A DNA stretch of 64,000 nt, from NCBI GenBank assembly GCA_037951105.1, contig JBAMJV010009038.1, forward strand, positions 1 to 64,000. The letters run 5' to 3'. Shown one piece after another: positions 12,018-23,671 of this stretch. Both the position numbers and the translations under genes were made by a program. This DNA comes from Echinarachnius parma (lineage: Eukaryota > Echinodermata > Echinoidea > Clypeasteroida > Echinarachniidae). Under the pieces are notes generated by a model. That model was given only the letters and a program-made list of their open reading frames with translations. It searched no databases and was not told the origin of the DNA. Numbering within the stretch: the stretch's first letter is position 1; the number at the start of each line of letters is the position of its first letter.

Positions 12018-12174
12018 CAGTAGCGTAGCGACAGGGGGCATGGGGGGGGGGGGGCACGTGCCCCCCCCCCCCCCCCCCCCACCAAAATAATTTGAAAATG
12101 ACAATAGGAAACATAAGGAGCCTTTTTTCAGAAAAATCTAAGAAATACATAAGGTGTGACCCCCATTGAATTGC

Positions 12175-12205
<31 letters not shown>

Positions 12206-12231
12206 ATTACTCAGACCTCGCTACGACACTG
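12018..12231 (+). mobile_element. hAT-like MITE in copy B
   Basis: Orthologous to 1124-1328. Termini CAGTAGCGTAGCGAC and GCTACGACACTG, with 8-bp flanks AATGTAGG and CATGTAGG differing at one base. The interior consists mostly of G and C runs plus a conserved GACAATAGGAAACATAAGG block. Confidence 0.75.
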
Positions 12232-13604
12232 CATGTAGGTAACTTGAATAGCATGATTTCATGTATTGGGATTCACCAAAAATTGACTCTCTTTCCGAAC
12301 GTGCTCTCATACAGGAAATCAAAACCGTGGTTTCCTGTTAGTTTATCCACGGTTTGTCTATTGACCTCGAGATCGAGCGTAGCAGGTCCGTGGTTTATCA
12401 GACACTCTGCTTAGTACATACATCGGGACGAGCAATCAAATTCAATTCCCGGTCTAAAAATAAAAGTTGCGTAGTTCACTGGTTTAGGGGAACAGTGGCA
12501 CATTTTACCTTCACTGGTAGTTATTCTCTTAGAGAACCTGAATCTAGATTTGGCACACAACCCACCCGGTTCATGAAGTCAAGAGGTTAAAAGAAACCAA
12601 CACACGAAAACAAACTTGAATTATGAAATAGTATATGTATGTAATTCAATTCGCCAGCCAGTATTCTCTTTAAAACTTCATAATTTGTGAGTTTTTTTTT
12701 CAAATGATATTGTGCAGACATTATTTCAATTTCACTTCCTTTTTTTTTGCGTGGCTGATTTTTCCATCCCGGTACTTGTGGTAGTTAAAGTTAAAGCCGT
12801 ATTAAAATGTTTATTTCCTAATATATTATACGAGATTGTAAATGTTAATGACTTTTGTAAAATTGCACGCAGTTTAACTGTTTAGCTGACATGTACTTTT
12901 TATTCAATGAACCACTTTCAATTAAATTAAATTAAATTTGAATACCGCGAGGAAATATGCATGGGTATGCCTAAACAGACTAACTTAATTCTAAATTAAA
13001 CTTGTTTAGATGCAGTATTGGTATCGACCAAATTATCAATTGACTGTGGGCCACTTTAATATTTGTATAACGCTGCTCCCCGTGCCAACATTTGCCCGGG
13101 AACTTATTCTCTTATTTCACAGGTCTTGCAAGGTTGCTTTGGCTACGACATTTGGGACTGGTAATTGGAAATCTCCCCTTAACTGGCATAGATCTTTAAT
13201 TGATACATATTATTCAGGGGGAGGGGGTGGTAATTATATTAATTCATCTCTTGCTCAGCAATATGTATTACGTATTACGTGTGTTTTGTTTGTGTTTTGT
13301 TTGTATACGGTGGTTAGAAGGGAAAATACCTTTCTTGAGATAATACAATGTGTTCACTAACATGTAACATGCATCAATAACAACAATTCTTTTCTACTAG
13401 CCAGGCCCCATATTCATGATACCCATGTTATTGAGCAACAAACAGTTTTTATAGTCCCCAACTAGGGTTATAGCCGGGTAAGCCATAGGGTACCCACTAA
13501 GCTAATACTAGATAACAATTGAAATATATTTTGTTTAGTCCTTAGCGACGTCATCACAAATAGACATAGCAAGGAACTAGCGGGCTTTCATGAATATCGG
13601 CCCA

Positions 13605-13820
13605 GGCCCCCGTTGCAGAAAGAGATACAATCGATTGTAAGTTGCGATTAATCGTAAATCAGATCTGGGCCCCGTTGCAGAAAGGGATACAATCGATTGT
13701 AAGTTACGATTGATCGTAAGTCAGAAAATTTACGCGTTTCAACTAATCAGACGATTAGTTACGATTAGTTACGATTGATCGCAACTTACAATCGATTGTA
13801 TCTCTTTCTGCAACGGGGCC
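13605..13820. mobile_element. Near-palindromic MITE plus partial tandem copy
   Basis: 13667-13820 is a foldback element: the left arm starts GGCCCCGTTGCAGAAAGG and continues ATACAATCGATTGTAAGTT, and the right arm is its complement, ending CTTTCTGCAACGGGGCC. A second left arm at 13605-13666 lies directly before it. The arms contain repeated ACGATTGATCG/TTACGATTAG blocks. Absent from copy A, so it inserted after the duplication. Confidence 0.8.
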
Positions 13821-14024
13821 CTGGTCATACTACCGGATAGCGACATTTGCAATGTGTTCGTCTCCGTTGGTATGCGTTTCTCATCCGTTCGTTGTCAGGC
13901 CATGTATGTGGTTCTATAACAAGTGGAATGTTTTGTGCATGAATCAATGGAGATGAATTTCACAACCGGATAACTTGATTTCGAAAGTTTTCGTCGGTCT
14001 TCCATTTACATGTGACCGGGCCTT
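13816..14024. mobile_element. MITE with GGTCAC-type termini (copy B)
   Basis: The partner of 4718-4953. Its left end overlaps the right end of the neighbouring palindromic MITE, so that MITE landed at or in the terminus of this one. Confidence 0.6.
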
Positions 14025-14374
14025 AACGTATATTGAAATGGGAGGATACTAACAACTAAAACACTAGACATCATTAACCCCTTCCATGTCCATGTTTTAT
14101 CAATTCTGATTTGGCAAAATACATGTACATGTTGTTACAGCAGTCAATGGTGCACATAACTCAGAGATTAAACAAGTGTATTTTCCCTTGGGGGTGTCAT
14201 GCCATCGAGCTTAAAGTGATCCAAGTAAAGTGTCTAACTCCACGAAAATTGCTTGGAGCTTCCTCGTTTCTCTTCTGCCGTGTTGTTTAGCTTATGCTAA
14301 GAGAAGAATTAAATGGGGTTAGATTTGTTCAAATGTCCCTTTAGTATGAAGATAATTATCATTGAAAATCATCA

Positions 14375-14660
14375 TCTCAAAAGCGTTGCCCAACGCTTTT
14401 GGTAAAAAGTACAATTGCCGTAGCTGAACACGCCCGGCCGGCGCGCCACGCGATCACGGACCTTCCGGCCGATAGACAGGGCATGCGCAACGAGTCGATG
14501 TACCCGATTGTTGAGCCGAGCGCGCGCCAAATCTGTACCGTCTGTATACACGGGTGCGGATATCATCAAACGGACGATTATTACTGCGACAAATCTACGG
14601 CAGGCCATCAGTATTCGGTGATAAAATATGAACTCAATATTCCCTTTTTTCACTAGGTAA
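14375..14660. other. CpG-rich patch of unknown nature
   Basis: About 200 bases here are markedly GC- and CpG-rich (CGGCCGGCGCGCCACGCG and similar) within AT-rich surroundings, and both strands are open for more than 80 codons. It starts with the palindrome AAAAGCGTTGCCCAACGCTTTT (14381-14402). It could be a promoter-type CpG island, a decayed exon or a foreign fragment; I recognise no protein and no splice-site pair that decides it. Confidence 0.3.
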
Positions 14661-14751
14661 ACAGTGTACGTTCTCTTTCAAACTTTCACAAATCTTTCAA
14701 TTGTATTTTACAATGATATTGATATAGGATTGAAGTTTCAAATGTCATTTC

Positions 14752-15530
14752 CCAAAAATAATATTCTTATAAATGAAAGGTAATATCTTAAGTATTCCAT
14801 TCCATTAACAAGTTCACAAAAATATGTTTCCAGAAAAAAATGTATAATTGGAAAACGTATCACCATTCTAAAGCATGAGTTCATGGGTCTGCATAATACG
14901 AAGACCAGAGCGAACGAATCGTCCGGGATTCTATTGTCTCCAAATGTACGCGTGATTACAGCATTGGCGCACTCGCAAATGTTTGGCCCGTACGGAACCA
15001 GGAAATAATAGTGATTCCGTAAGTGGTGCTAATTTATTGCTTTGTTTGTGAATTGACATAACCATTTGCAAAATGTCGGGTATCTATTTGATATCACAAA
15101 ACGGTACAAAAACATCTAATTATGTGTTGTCCCCTTTAAAGGGGACCACCAGGCAAAGAACGATTTGTGATATCAAATAGATACCCAACATTTTGGGGTT
15201 GTGTAATTCATATACAAAGCAATTAATTACCACCACTTATGGAACGCTATCATTTCCTGGTTCCGTACGGGCCAAACATTTGCGAGTGCGCCAATTCTAT
15301 TCACGATTACGTCTGGAGACAATAGAATCCTGGACGATTTGTTCGCTCTGGACAAATTAGTCTTCGTAATTCAGACCCATGAACGCATGCTTTAGAATGG
15401 TGATGCGTTTTTCCAATTATATTTTTGTTTTCTGTAAATATATTTTGTGTGAACTTGTTGATGGAATGGACTACTAAAGATCTTACCTTTCATTTATAAG
15501 AATATTATGTTTGGGTGATGGTACCCTTTA
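14752..15530. mobile_element. Head-to-head pair of ~390-bp TTAA-type elements (large palindrome)
   Basis: Two inverted arms of about 385 bases meet at CCCCTTTAAAGGGG (15131-15144). Each arm matches the single element at 28358-28764. Shared blocks are TGGCGCACTCGCAAATGTTTG, AGGTATCTATTTGATAT and AACAAGTTCACA. The right border reads GGTACCCTTTAA, so one unit has ends TTAAAGGG-ACCA. Non-coding. Confidence 0.8.
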
Positions 15531-16065
15531 ATGCAGTATACTGGGACACCCCATGTAACCATACCAATTAAGTTTTATAAATATATTCCTTGTATAATCG
15601 TGCTTGTACAGTGAAAAACCTTGTCAACAAAATGCACTTTTCATGCCAACAAGCAGTTTGCGATTTGGTATTTGTTTGTAGATTATTCTGTTAATGTTTG
15701 GTAAAAATGTATGTTACATTTGTTGTGAAGTTGCAAAATAAACAAAATGAAATAGAAATGGAATGTAACATAGCAATCTCTAGACGAGAGACAAAACAAG
15801 AGAGAGGCAGAGAGGAGCTAGGGAAATTCGTTATAACGTTTCATTACTTTTGTTACTACATTTTTAGTTTTGTTTTGTTTTGTTTTCATTTGATCCGACA
15901 CGGACGTAATGATGTGTACATACCAGCACAAATGACGACGTGAAGCTGGGTAATAAATATACAATACTGCTTCCGATGAATAATGAACATAGAGTGAAAG
16001 TATATAGCGGTTTTGTTGAAATAACATACTACTTGCTAAATAATATATTACTCATTGCGGATATA
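15531..16065. other. Unassigned AT-rich sequence
   Basis: Contains a TTTTGTTTTG short tandem (around 15867-15887) and short open frames without recognisable protein similarity. No supported feature. Confidence 0.35.
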
Positions 16066-16278
16066 GTATCGGAAATAATATCGCTAGTGATATTCGTTTG
16101 TCTCGCAATGTATGGTCAACAAGGAATCTAAAAGAACACGACGTTTCGTGTGCCGCTGCAACACTTCGTTAGGTGATACAATTTACTGTAAGCAAACGTC
16201 GTCATCTTTTAGATTCCTTGTTGACCATACATTGCGAGACAAACGAATATCACTAGCGATATTATTTCCGAAACATAC
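16066..16278. repeat. Inverted repeat enclosing a Penelope-type 3' fragment
   Basis: Arms of about 65 bases (16069-16133 and 16207-16275) pair: both hold TCTCGCAATGTATGGTCAACAAGG or its complement, plus GATATTCGTTTGTC. The loop is the fragment described at 16135-16178. A third copy of the arm sequence lies at 56330-56412. Confidence 0.75.
16135..16178 (-). ncRNA. Hammerhead-ribozyme-like motif (Penelope-type), degenerate
   Basis: On the minus strand: stem I strand TATCAC, core CTAACGA (consensus CUGANGA, one change), a stem II candidate GTGT...ACAC around TGCAGCGGC, the invariant GAAA, then CGTC and GTG. Order and spacing match the minimal hammerhead with very short stem III known from Penelope-like elements. 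The G-to-A change in the core and weak stem I pairing suggest it is inactive. A sister copy is at 51966-52009. Confidence 0.5.
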
Positions 16279-17570
16279 TAGTTATTTCACCTTACTCATG
16301 ATTTTGTAGTCGGTTGTTGCCTTGCTAATAGCGCAAGGCAATTTTGCAGTTTGTACTGTATGTTGGTGTTTGTGAAATACCAAGTAATATTTAAACACCA
16401 CTATTTGACTTCGATGATTTGTCGAAATGGAAAATAGTGCGCTGATCGTTAATTTCTTTAGTTATTGTCAGATCGTATGGACTGTTATATAACTGTATGT
16501 AATTAAGCGATTCGGGTAAAGTTTTTTACCCGATTAATTTTCTGTCTCGACTTTTCACATTACAAGTAAAAATCAATATCAAAACAAAAAGTTCCTCTCC
16601 TTTCTGATGCCCACAAATATTATGATGGATTGATCCGAAAACAACACGATTTGGACCAAATATGAGAGGGTTTTGCCGACTAATGTTTAAAAATACAAAG
16701 TTATATTAAAAACTAAATGTAATTATCTTTTTACATAATTGAAACAGTCCCAGTGTGAATTTTAAATTCAATCAGTTCAATTATATATATATGTATATGT
16801 CGAGAAAAAAAACAAGGAAAATCTAATTAAATAAGGTTTGTAAAAACTATTAGAGTTCTAAGTGTGTTTAACCTACTAGATCCCTTTAACACGCATTGCA
16901 TAGCATATTATACACTCGAGGCTCTAGTATTCCCAACACAATTATTATCCCCTAGACATGCTGGACATGCTGGAGTACATATTTGCCCATATGGGTGTTC
17001 TTACTTGACTTTGAACTCACTAGTCTCTACGATACTACACCCCTCAAAAAAAGTTCGGAAACTCAAGTTTGATCGATCATATCTCTCGTATTTGTTGATA
17101 AGCATATTCGAAATTGGTGTCACAACAAAGCCTCATTATATACCTTTCAAACGGTGCATTATGTGTAGTGATTATGCAATTGGGGCGATTGCAGTAGCCC
17201 AGAGAATAGGGGTAGGCAGGAAGTGAAATGTCGCAAAATGGCTCAATGCATTTAATTTACGAGTGCATGACTGTGCTGACCAGTTTTTTGAAAGTTCACA
17301 TTCTATTGAATACTGCCACCCTTTCCATTCATCAAAATCGTTGGAATTTTATACCATTTCAATGGAAATTATCTTTTAATTACGATGGCATATTGATCGT
17401 AATGATTAGGCAAATGGGTTGTGCGCAGCAAACCGGAATATGGAGATAGGTCGAGTGTGAAATCAGACAAAAAATATGGAGTTGACAAAAAATCAGAGCG
17501 TTGCATTTTTTTTGAGCTTTTGGGAGGATTTTGTAGCATTTAAAATGAAATATTCATGATTCAAATCACC

Positions 17571-17850
17571 TATTACACAGAAGGCACACGGTAAAATACT
17601 GAAGGGATGACAAAAAAGTAGACGGTAATATATTGTTTAGATGTTGTCACCTATCACCTAGGTGACGAGGTACTCAGTAAAGTACCGTCTGAGGGGTTAG
17701 GGTTAGGGTTAGGGTTAGGGTTAGGGATAGGATCACTGTACATATTATCCCACCGTGTCCATCAGATGTCATCCCTTCAGTATTTTACCGTGTGCCTTTC
17801 TTTCTTTTTACGGAGGCTTACTGTGTGCTTTTTGTGAATCGGGTGTTCAA
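17571..17850. mobile_element. Nested MITE in the left arm of the palindrome
   Basis: The right arm of the host palindrome reads GATTCAAATTGATATC uninterrupted, whereas the left arm is split between GATTCAAAT and CAAATTGATATC, giving a 5-bp CAAAT duplication around about 280 inserted bases. Inside, AAGGCACACGGTAAAATACT and further bases form a 30-bp perfect inverted repeat at 17583-17612 and 17767-17796. Confidence 0.7.
17697..17726 (+). repeat. Interstitial telomere-type repeat (TTAGGG)5
   Basis: Five exact TTAGGG units in a row, inside the nested MITE. TTAGGG is the telomere repeat of most non-arthropod, non-nematode animals. Its position between two perfect inverted repeats suggests it travels with the element rather than marking a chromosome fusion. 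Confidence 0.9.
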
Positions 17851-19878
17851 ATTGATATCAACGGAAAGCCCATCAACTCTTCTGTATGAAAATGTGAAAT
17901 TTATAATGATTTTTGTAAAGGGCGGCTGCAGGGAGATGAAAGTGGGGGAGCCTCAAAAGTGACCCATTTCAAAACGCTCTGATTTGTTGTCGGTGTCTTT
18001 TACGATTGTGTGGAGGATGTAATGCGAATTGAATGAGTTGGCCATGAATGAGAAGAATTCAATTGAAAACGCATGAATAGTGACTCAGCTGTGCATTGAA
18101 ATCAGAGCGTTTTGAAATGGGTCACTTTTGAGGCTCCCCCACATTCATCTCCCTGCAGCCGCCCTTTACTAAAATCATTATAAATTTTACATTTTCATAC
18201 AGAAGAGTTGTTGGGCTTTCCGTTGATATCAATTTGAATCATGAATATTTTATTGGAAATGCTAAAAAATCCTCCCAAAAGCTCGAAAAAAATGCAACGC
18301 TCTGATTTTGTGTCAACTCTACAGTATATCTTTTTGTTTGATTTCACACTCGACCCATCTCCATATTCCAGTTCGCTACACACCCTATTTGCATAATCCT
18401 TACGATTAATATGCCATCGTAATGAAGAGATCATTTTCATTAAAATGGTATCAAATTCTAATGATTTTGATGAATGGAAAGGGTGGCAGTATTCAATAGA
18501 AAGTGAACTTTTAAAAAACTGGTCAGCACCGTCATGCACTCGTAAATTAAATGCATTGAGCCATTTTGCGACATTTCACTTCCTGCCTCCCCCTATTCTC
18601 TGTGCTACTGCAATCGCCCCAATTGCATAATCACTACACATAATGCACCGTTTGAAAGGTTTAATGAGGCTTTATTGTGACACCGATTTCGAATATGCTA
18701 ATTTAAAAATATGAGAGATATGATCGATCAAACTCGAGTTTCCGAACTTTTTTTGAGGGGTTTATTTACATTTGAGTCATATTTGCTACAACATAGTTGA
18801 AGAACATTACTGAACAATCAAATGTCTACATAATAAATATCACAACAAAACGGATATGTGTTTTTGGTATCTTACAACAACTGACATATTTCCATATCTC
18901 ATCGATTATGAGATATGGGAATATGACTACCGGTACGTGATAAATTGAAGACAAAATGGTCATGACTTGTATTTATTTCGTTATTATTACACAGAAGTCG
19001 TCTATGATTTGGATTATTTTGGGGCAAATCGGTGTCCCTCGAATGGCCTAAAATAGTATTGCCGCAAAACAGTATTTGGTTTATTGACAGATATGTTGAT
19101 TATGAACATAAACAATTATTCTCTGCTATACACAATATATGGCATTTACTTCTGAAAAACTTGACATACATGTGAATCGTTTAAATTAGTACACTACCAT
19201 CCAATACGCAGGCATGTTACAAAAACATAATACAAACACATTTTAACCACAGCCTAGTTGAACAACTGTTAACTTTAGCTGGTAAACTCTTACCTCTATA
19301 GTAGGGAACTGGTAGCTCCAACCTCAGCACTGGTCCAACGATGTTGGTAGAGTTGTACGTGATAAGCTGTTTCCCTCAGACCAGCTCCGATTGAAACAGC
19401 ACCACTATAACAACATTATTTCTCATAAAAGTATTGCGCTGGGTTTTCTTTTCCGCCAACTATTTAAAAATCGACCATGTGAACCCAAGCTGATCGCTAG
19501 TATTGTGAGAACAAATATTTGGCTTTGTTTGGTTGAACCACGCATTAATTGTTGTTCGGTATCCCTTTTTAAAAACACTCATAAAAATCACCCAAACACA
19601 ATTGTTTGAGGAGCGTAAATGGAGAACATACAGCCTACACCGTTGTGTGCGTTAATTTGTTCAAATTCTTTGAATAAATATAACGTCATATTTATTTCCT
19701 CAATTCGAGGCTTTGTAGGCACGGTAGGATGTGCATGTGCAATGCGTATATTATGAGGGCAGAATTCCTTTCACCACTTCCGCGTCGATAAATTGGATCA
19801 TTATCATTTGGATTGATAACGGGTTAAGTTCATGGTTCTGTCCTCAAAGATTACATTATGCTCGACACTTTATTATGT

Positions 19879-20277
19879 TTAAAGGGATGTAGTATTTGTT
19901 GGTGTCCATATACACAAAATTAACTTGAAATTCTGGAAGTTCTCGCATACATCATTGAACTGGCAATAGAAACATGAAGCCTGTTTCGGTTTCGCGAATT
20001 CCCCGTCCGTTATAAGGATATTTATGATTGAAGTTTTCGGATTTGCAAGTCGCTATTTTACACTTGCAACAGTTTACAGAGTTAGTCAATAAGCTAGCAT
20101 TTATTCATTTGCATTTTTCACTTATTACTCGGTTAGTTTAATTACCTTTAAGTTACCATGGAATGCTCACACGTAACTCAGTGGTCATATCAGATTAATA
20201 TACACATTGTATTAACCCCGCGCCGCTTCAGTTATGCACACTTCAATTGAGTTGCTAGATCTCTTTAAAGCAACAGG
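19879..20277 (-). mobile_element. ~390-bp TTAA-type MITE, copy 3
   Basis: Begins AAAGGGATGTAGTATTTG and ends TGCTAGATCTCTTTAAA; the interior matches 44233-44601 (AGTTCTCGCATACATCATTGAA, CCTGTTTCGGTTTC). It is shared with the duplicate copy, so it was present before that duplication. Confidence 0.65.
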
Positions 20278-20611
20278 TAAACGTCACATCATCAAACTAA
20301 ACTTCGTCTCTGAATCATTTGATTAATTATCACTTCTTCAACATAACACACTTGTAAAGTGTTCCAAACACTCTGTGCCGGAATATCATTCTCCAATACA
20401 ATCGAAACCACGCGCTAGTTATATGATAGGATAATTCTAGAGTTAGTATGCCGCTATAATTACCCCTACTGAATTACTGAGGCCGCCAACGATTTGTTGT
20501 TTGTTTGTTTTTATTTCCGTATACAAAAAGTCAACATGAAAACTATACAGGAAGATACAAATATATGAACAAAGGAATGCGAATAAAAGTACAATAATAA
20601 TAAACGGTATA

Positions 20612-20800
20612 GCTATACCGTTTCGGTATAGCTATACGATGAAATTGTGTGTGTGAACGCTAATTAATGATACGTCGTATAAAGAAACGTCGTATAACGA
20701 AACGGGGGTTTGGGCATCGTTTCAAACTAGAACTCGAAAAAAAACACGGTCGTTTTGTGTGTGAGCGTACGGTCGAACCAAGGTCGAACTAGAACGGTAT
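20612..20800. repeat. Outer motif cluster around the piggyBac-like element, left side
   Basis: A nearly perfect palindrome AAACGGTATAGCTATACCGTTT (20611-20632) is followed by ATACGTCGTATAAAGAAACGTC and a GTGTGTGAACG block. Matching pieces in both orientations (TATACGACGTTTC three times, TGTGTGTGAACG twice) lie at 21690-21835, so the piggyBac-like element sits inside an older inverted-repeat element. Confidence 0.5.
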
Positions 20801-20820
20801 AATAACTGGGCGGGGCTTAA

Positions 20821-21607
20821 CCCTAAAAGGGCCGGGCTATTTGAGGTCTTCAGCAGGCCGGGGGGGGGGGGGGGCATTATGGCCCCCCCTAAGATCTCGG
20901 CCGCGGAGCGGCCGATCGCCGTGAAAATTTGCACGCATGATAAGTGAAGTGTATAGAATACAATGGTAATTTTTAATTTTTTTTGAAAAACTCATTAATT
21001 TGCATATTTATGTTAATTTATGCAAATAAGTCAGGAAATTCATATTTTTACCCATAAATCATTTATTCTTCATAATTAAACTCTGGTTTTCACTACATAT
21101 ATTCTTCAGAGCATGTGGAATAATAATACGACAAAAAAATTTGGAAGAGCCAGGTTCTTCCTTATGTTTTCTATTGTTTTGATAATTTCTTATGTATTTC
21201 TTTGTTTTTTTTAACTTATGTATTTTATTGTTTTTGTTGTTTATTTTATTTCTAACTATAATTTATCTATTTTGAACCCCAAAACCAACATATAAAATGA
21301 AAACAACACAAAATAACCAATGATATACCTCATTTTACGAAAATTGATATTTCCATATGTTTTGTACACAAATCACGAAATTGAGCGATTTTCGGGCTGA
21401 CATGCATTGACAAAAGGTAATGTGACTTTATAACGGTAGGTCCGATTTTCGAAATTTTTGTTTTAAAAACGTGCGCAAGACCCGAAAGAAAAAAGTCACC
21501 AAGCAGCGGCGCGTCATCTTACAGCGTTTTGGAGCAATAAAAACAATCGCGGAGGGGGGGGGGGGGGGGGGGGGCCATTATGGCCCCCCCCCCCGGCCTT
21601 ATTAGGG
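20821..21607. mobile_element. piggyBac-like non-autonomous element, TTAA target
   Basis: Flanked on both sides by TTAA (20817-20820 and 21608-21611), with TIRs CCCTAAAAGGGCCGGG and, reversed, CCCTAATAAGGCCGGG. CCCT termini at TTAA are characteristic of piggyBac elements. Subterminal G runs with CATTATGGCCCCCC occur at both ends, and a GGCCGCGGAGCGGCC hairpin near 20899. The AT-rich interior codes for nothing I recognise. Confidence 0.75.
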
Positions 21608-21869
21608 TTAACATGACCGCGCGCGAAAGGAGACCTGAAAGCAGACATAAAAAAGACAACACAAGCGCAGTAGCAAACTGCGCACCTATACGACGTTTCG
21701 TTGTAAAGTTTCGGGATACTTGTTCTTTTGTGTGTGAACGCCTACGATGATTCGTTATACGACGTTTCTTTATACGATGATTATTTATACGACGTTTCTT
21801 TATAGAGTTTCGGGATACAAACATGTGTGTGAACACGCTGTCTGAGTCTGACCGCTCAATGGCTCGGTC

Positions 21870-22780
21870 AGACACTGGTCCCTAGTGTCCATTTATAAAG
21901 GGACACCACTGGTCCCACACGTGACTCAGCATGATTTCCAGCCCTAATTTGTTTCGGGCATGCTATTAAATGACATTTTCTTTATTATAAGACAATAACC
22001 TCGCAACTTTTGAAATTTGGCTTGCAAAAGAGGGAATGTCCCTTTAAACATTTCACATGTATGAAATAAGTATAGGAATTTTCTAAGTTATACAGGCTTA
22101 GACAGTTCCTATACTTATTATATACATAGTTGAGCACTGTTGAACATTTGCAGTTCACCACCTAAACTTCCATTGAACCAACTACTGCTATTTATCCCGT
22201 AATTTTCTTATTTTTATCCATGTCACATTTATCTAACAAATATCAATATTGTATATGACATTTCAAGTTCATTTGCAGAAAATCTGATTTTTTAGACTAA
22301 AATTCTAAAAACTTGAAAAGTATTTACTCAAATTCAATGAAATTTGGAGGAATTATTCCTTGTTTGCAGATGAATAGATTAATGGCTTTAGAGGTAACCC
22401 TATTGTAAACAAAAATATATACATTTCATATACATTTCTGATTTGTTTTGGAAAATTCCCTTTTGACTATGAAGATAGCTAATTAATGTAAAAAGCCATC
22501 ATTAATTTGTTTGTATATCATCATAATATCTATCTTTAAAATGTAGAATGTATACGCCTCTACACCTCCGAGGAGATGGGCCCCTTAATATAGTTTATTT
22601 AGGCTATTGTGGAATTGCAAAATGTTTCGGCTTATCAAATTATGTTGTGATGTTGAGTGAAGTGCCTTTGTTCGACGAATTTCTGTATCATCATCAGGTA
22701 GTGATAGGCACGAATACTCTTTCTTCATGTGTCGGTCTGTCTGAAGTTCATTGTCATTTTAGATGTTTGTTTATGCGTTG
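21870..22780. other. Unassigned sequence with a short hairpin
   Basis: Contains the inverted repeat AATAAGTATAGGAA / TTCCTATACTTATT (22067-22118). Otherwise AT-rich with no supported gene. Confidence 0.4.
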
Positions 22781-23671
22781 ACATCATGGCCCTGGGAAGC
22801 GGGGGTGCGGGGGGTGCTGCAGCACCCCCGGAAATTTTTCAGGCAATTTGTTTGTATGTTATAATGTATATCATTATGCTTCGTTTACGAAATTGTCACA
22901 CAGCCGACAGCCACAAATGACGCTCTTTCTGGCTTGTCAGAACAATTTGAAGTAAAAGGGCACCCCAAAATAATAGAGATCCATCAAAGCAAGGGTAAGA
23001 TAATGTTGAGAACCTTTTGCCCCCATCTTGAAAATGATCCTTCTACATCAAGCGCATCATTTACAGATCAACCTAACCGTACAAAAATATGCCAGAAACG
23101 ACAGTTCCACTAGGAGATACACATGGGATCAACAGCGTGTGTTTTAGTGTGTCCACGGGCGTATGATCTCGGGGGATAGGGGATACCCGGGGAGGGGGGG
23201 GGGGGGGGGGGGGGGGGGTACTCACGTATAATGGGTATACGGGGATGTACCGCTGGGAAGGGTGACTTTTTCAAGAAAGATCCTAAGAACATGGGTCCCA
23301 TTTTCATTAAAAAAACCTTAGACATTGGTGCCTTTTTTCATTTATTCCTTTTCCGTCTTTTCTCCCTCATTTTCTCCGGGATTTTGGGATTTGCCGATGT
23401 GAAATTGCTAACATTTTCAAGCTCGCTCCGCTCGCTAGCATACATAGTATTTCACAACCATTTTACATATAACCCTTCATAACACCATATCATAAGCAAT
23501 AAAAACGAATTTACCAGTACAATTATATTGAAACAAATGGAAATTTTCCGCTGTGAAATGGCTAAATTTTTCAAGCTCGCTCCGCTCGCTCACATATATA
23601 TTTCACAACCTCGGGTGTTTATAATTGCCAAAGTTCCCTGGTGTAGGTGGGGGGACACCCCCCTCCCAAAC

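Larger units (their letters stand above)
11850..14240 (+). repeat. Segmental duplication 1, copy B
   Basis: The direct-orientation partner of 961-5169 and the shorter of the two. It preserves the empty sites for the SINE fragment and for the 3759-4538 element. A GTTTGTGTTTT short tandem near 13275 is also shared with copy A (2745-2768). No gene recognised. Confidence 0.85.
17038..18762. mobile_element. 1.7-kb palindromic element with TA target (Tc1/mariner-type)
   Basis: The termini CACCCCTCAAAAAAAGTTCGG and its complement bound two long inverted arms; the right arm is continuous over 18096-18762, while the left arm is 17038-17570 plus 17851-17985. Duplicate copy F reads GATACTATTTATATT across the site, proving insertion at TA with a TA duplication. 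The loop is about 110 bases. No transposase frame survives; open frames in the arms are shadows. Confidence 0.8.
16860..20300 (+). repeat. Segmental duplication 2, copy E
   Basis: This aligns in direct orientation with parts of 38970-44650. Shared landmarks are TTTGAACTCACTGTAGTCTC-type and GCTACAACATA near the palindrome, TTAGCTGGTCAAATCTTACC-type near 19280, CACCACTTCCGCGT near 19775 and the MITE at 19879-20277. It is split by the element at 17038-18762, which is absent from the other copy. No coding content is established. Confidence 0.7.

Noticed and set aside
17228-18539. Mirrored ORFs in the large palindrome
   Set aside because: They are the same sequence read from both arms, lack transposase motifs and contain differing breaks.
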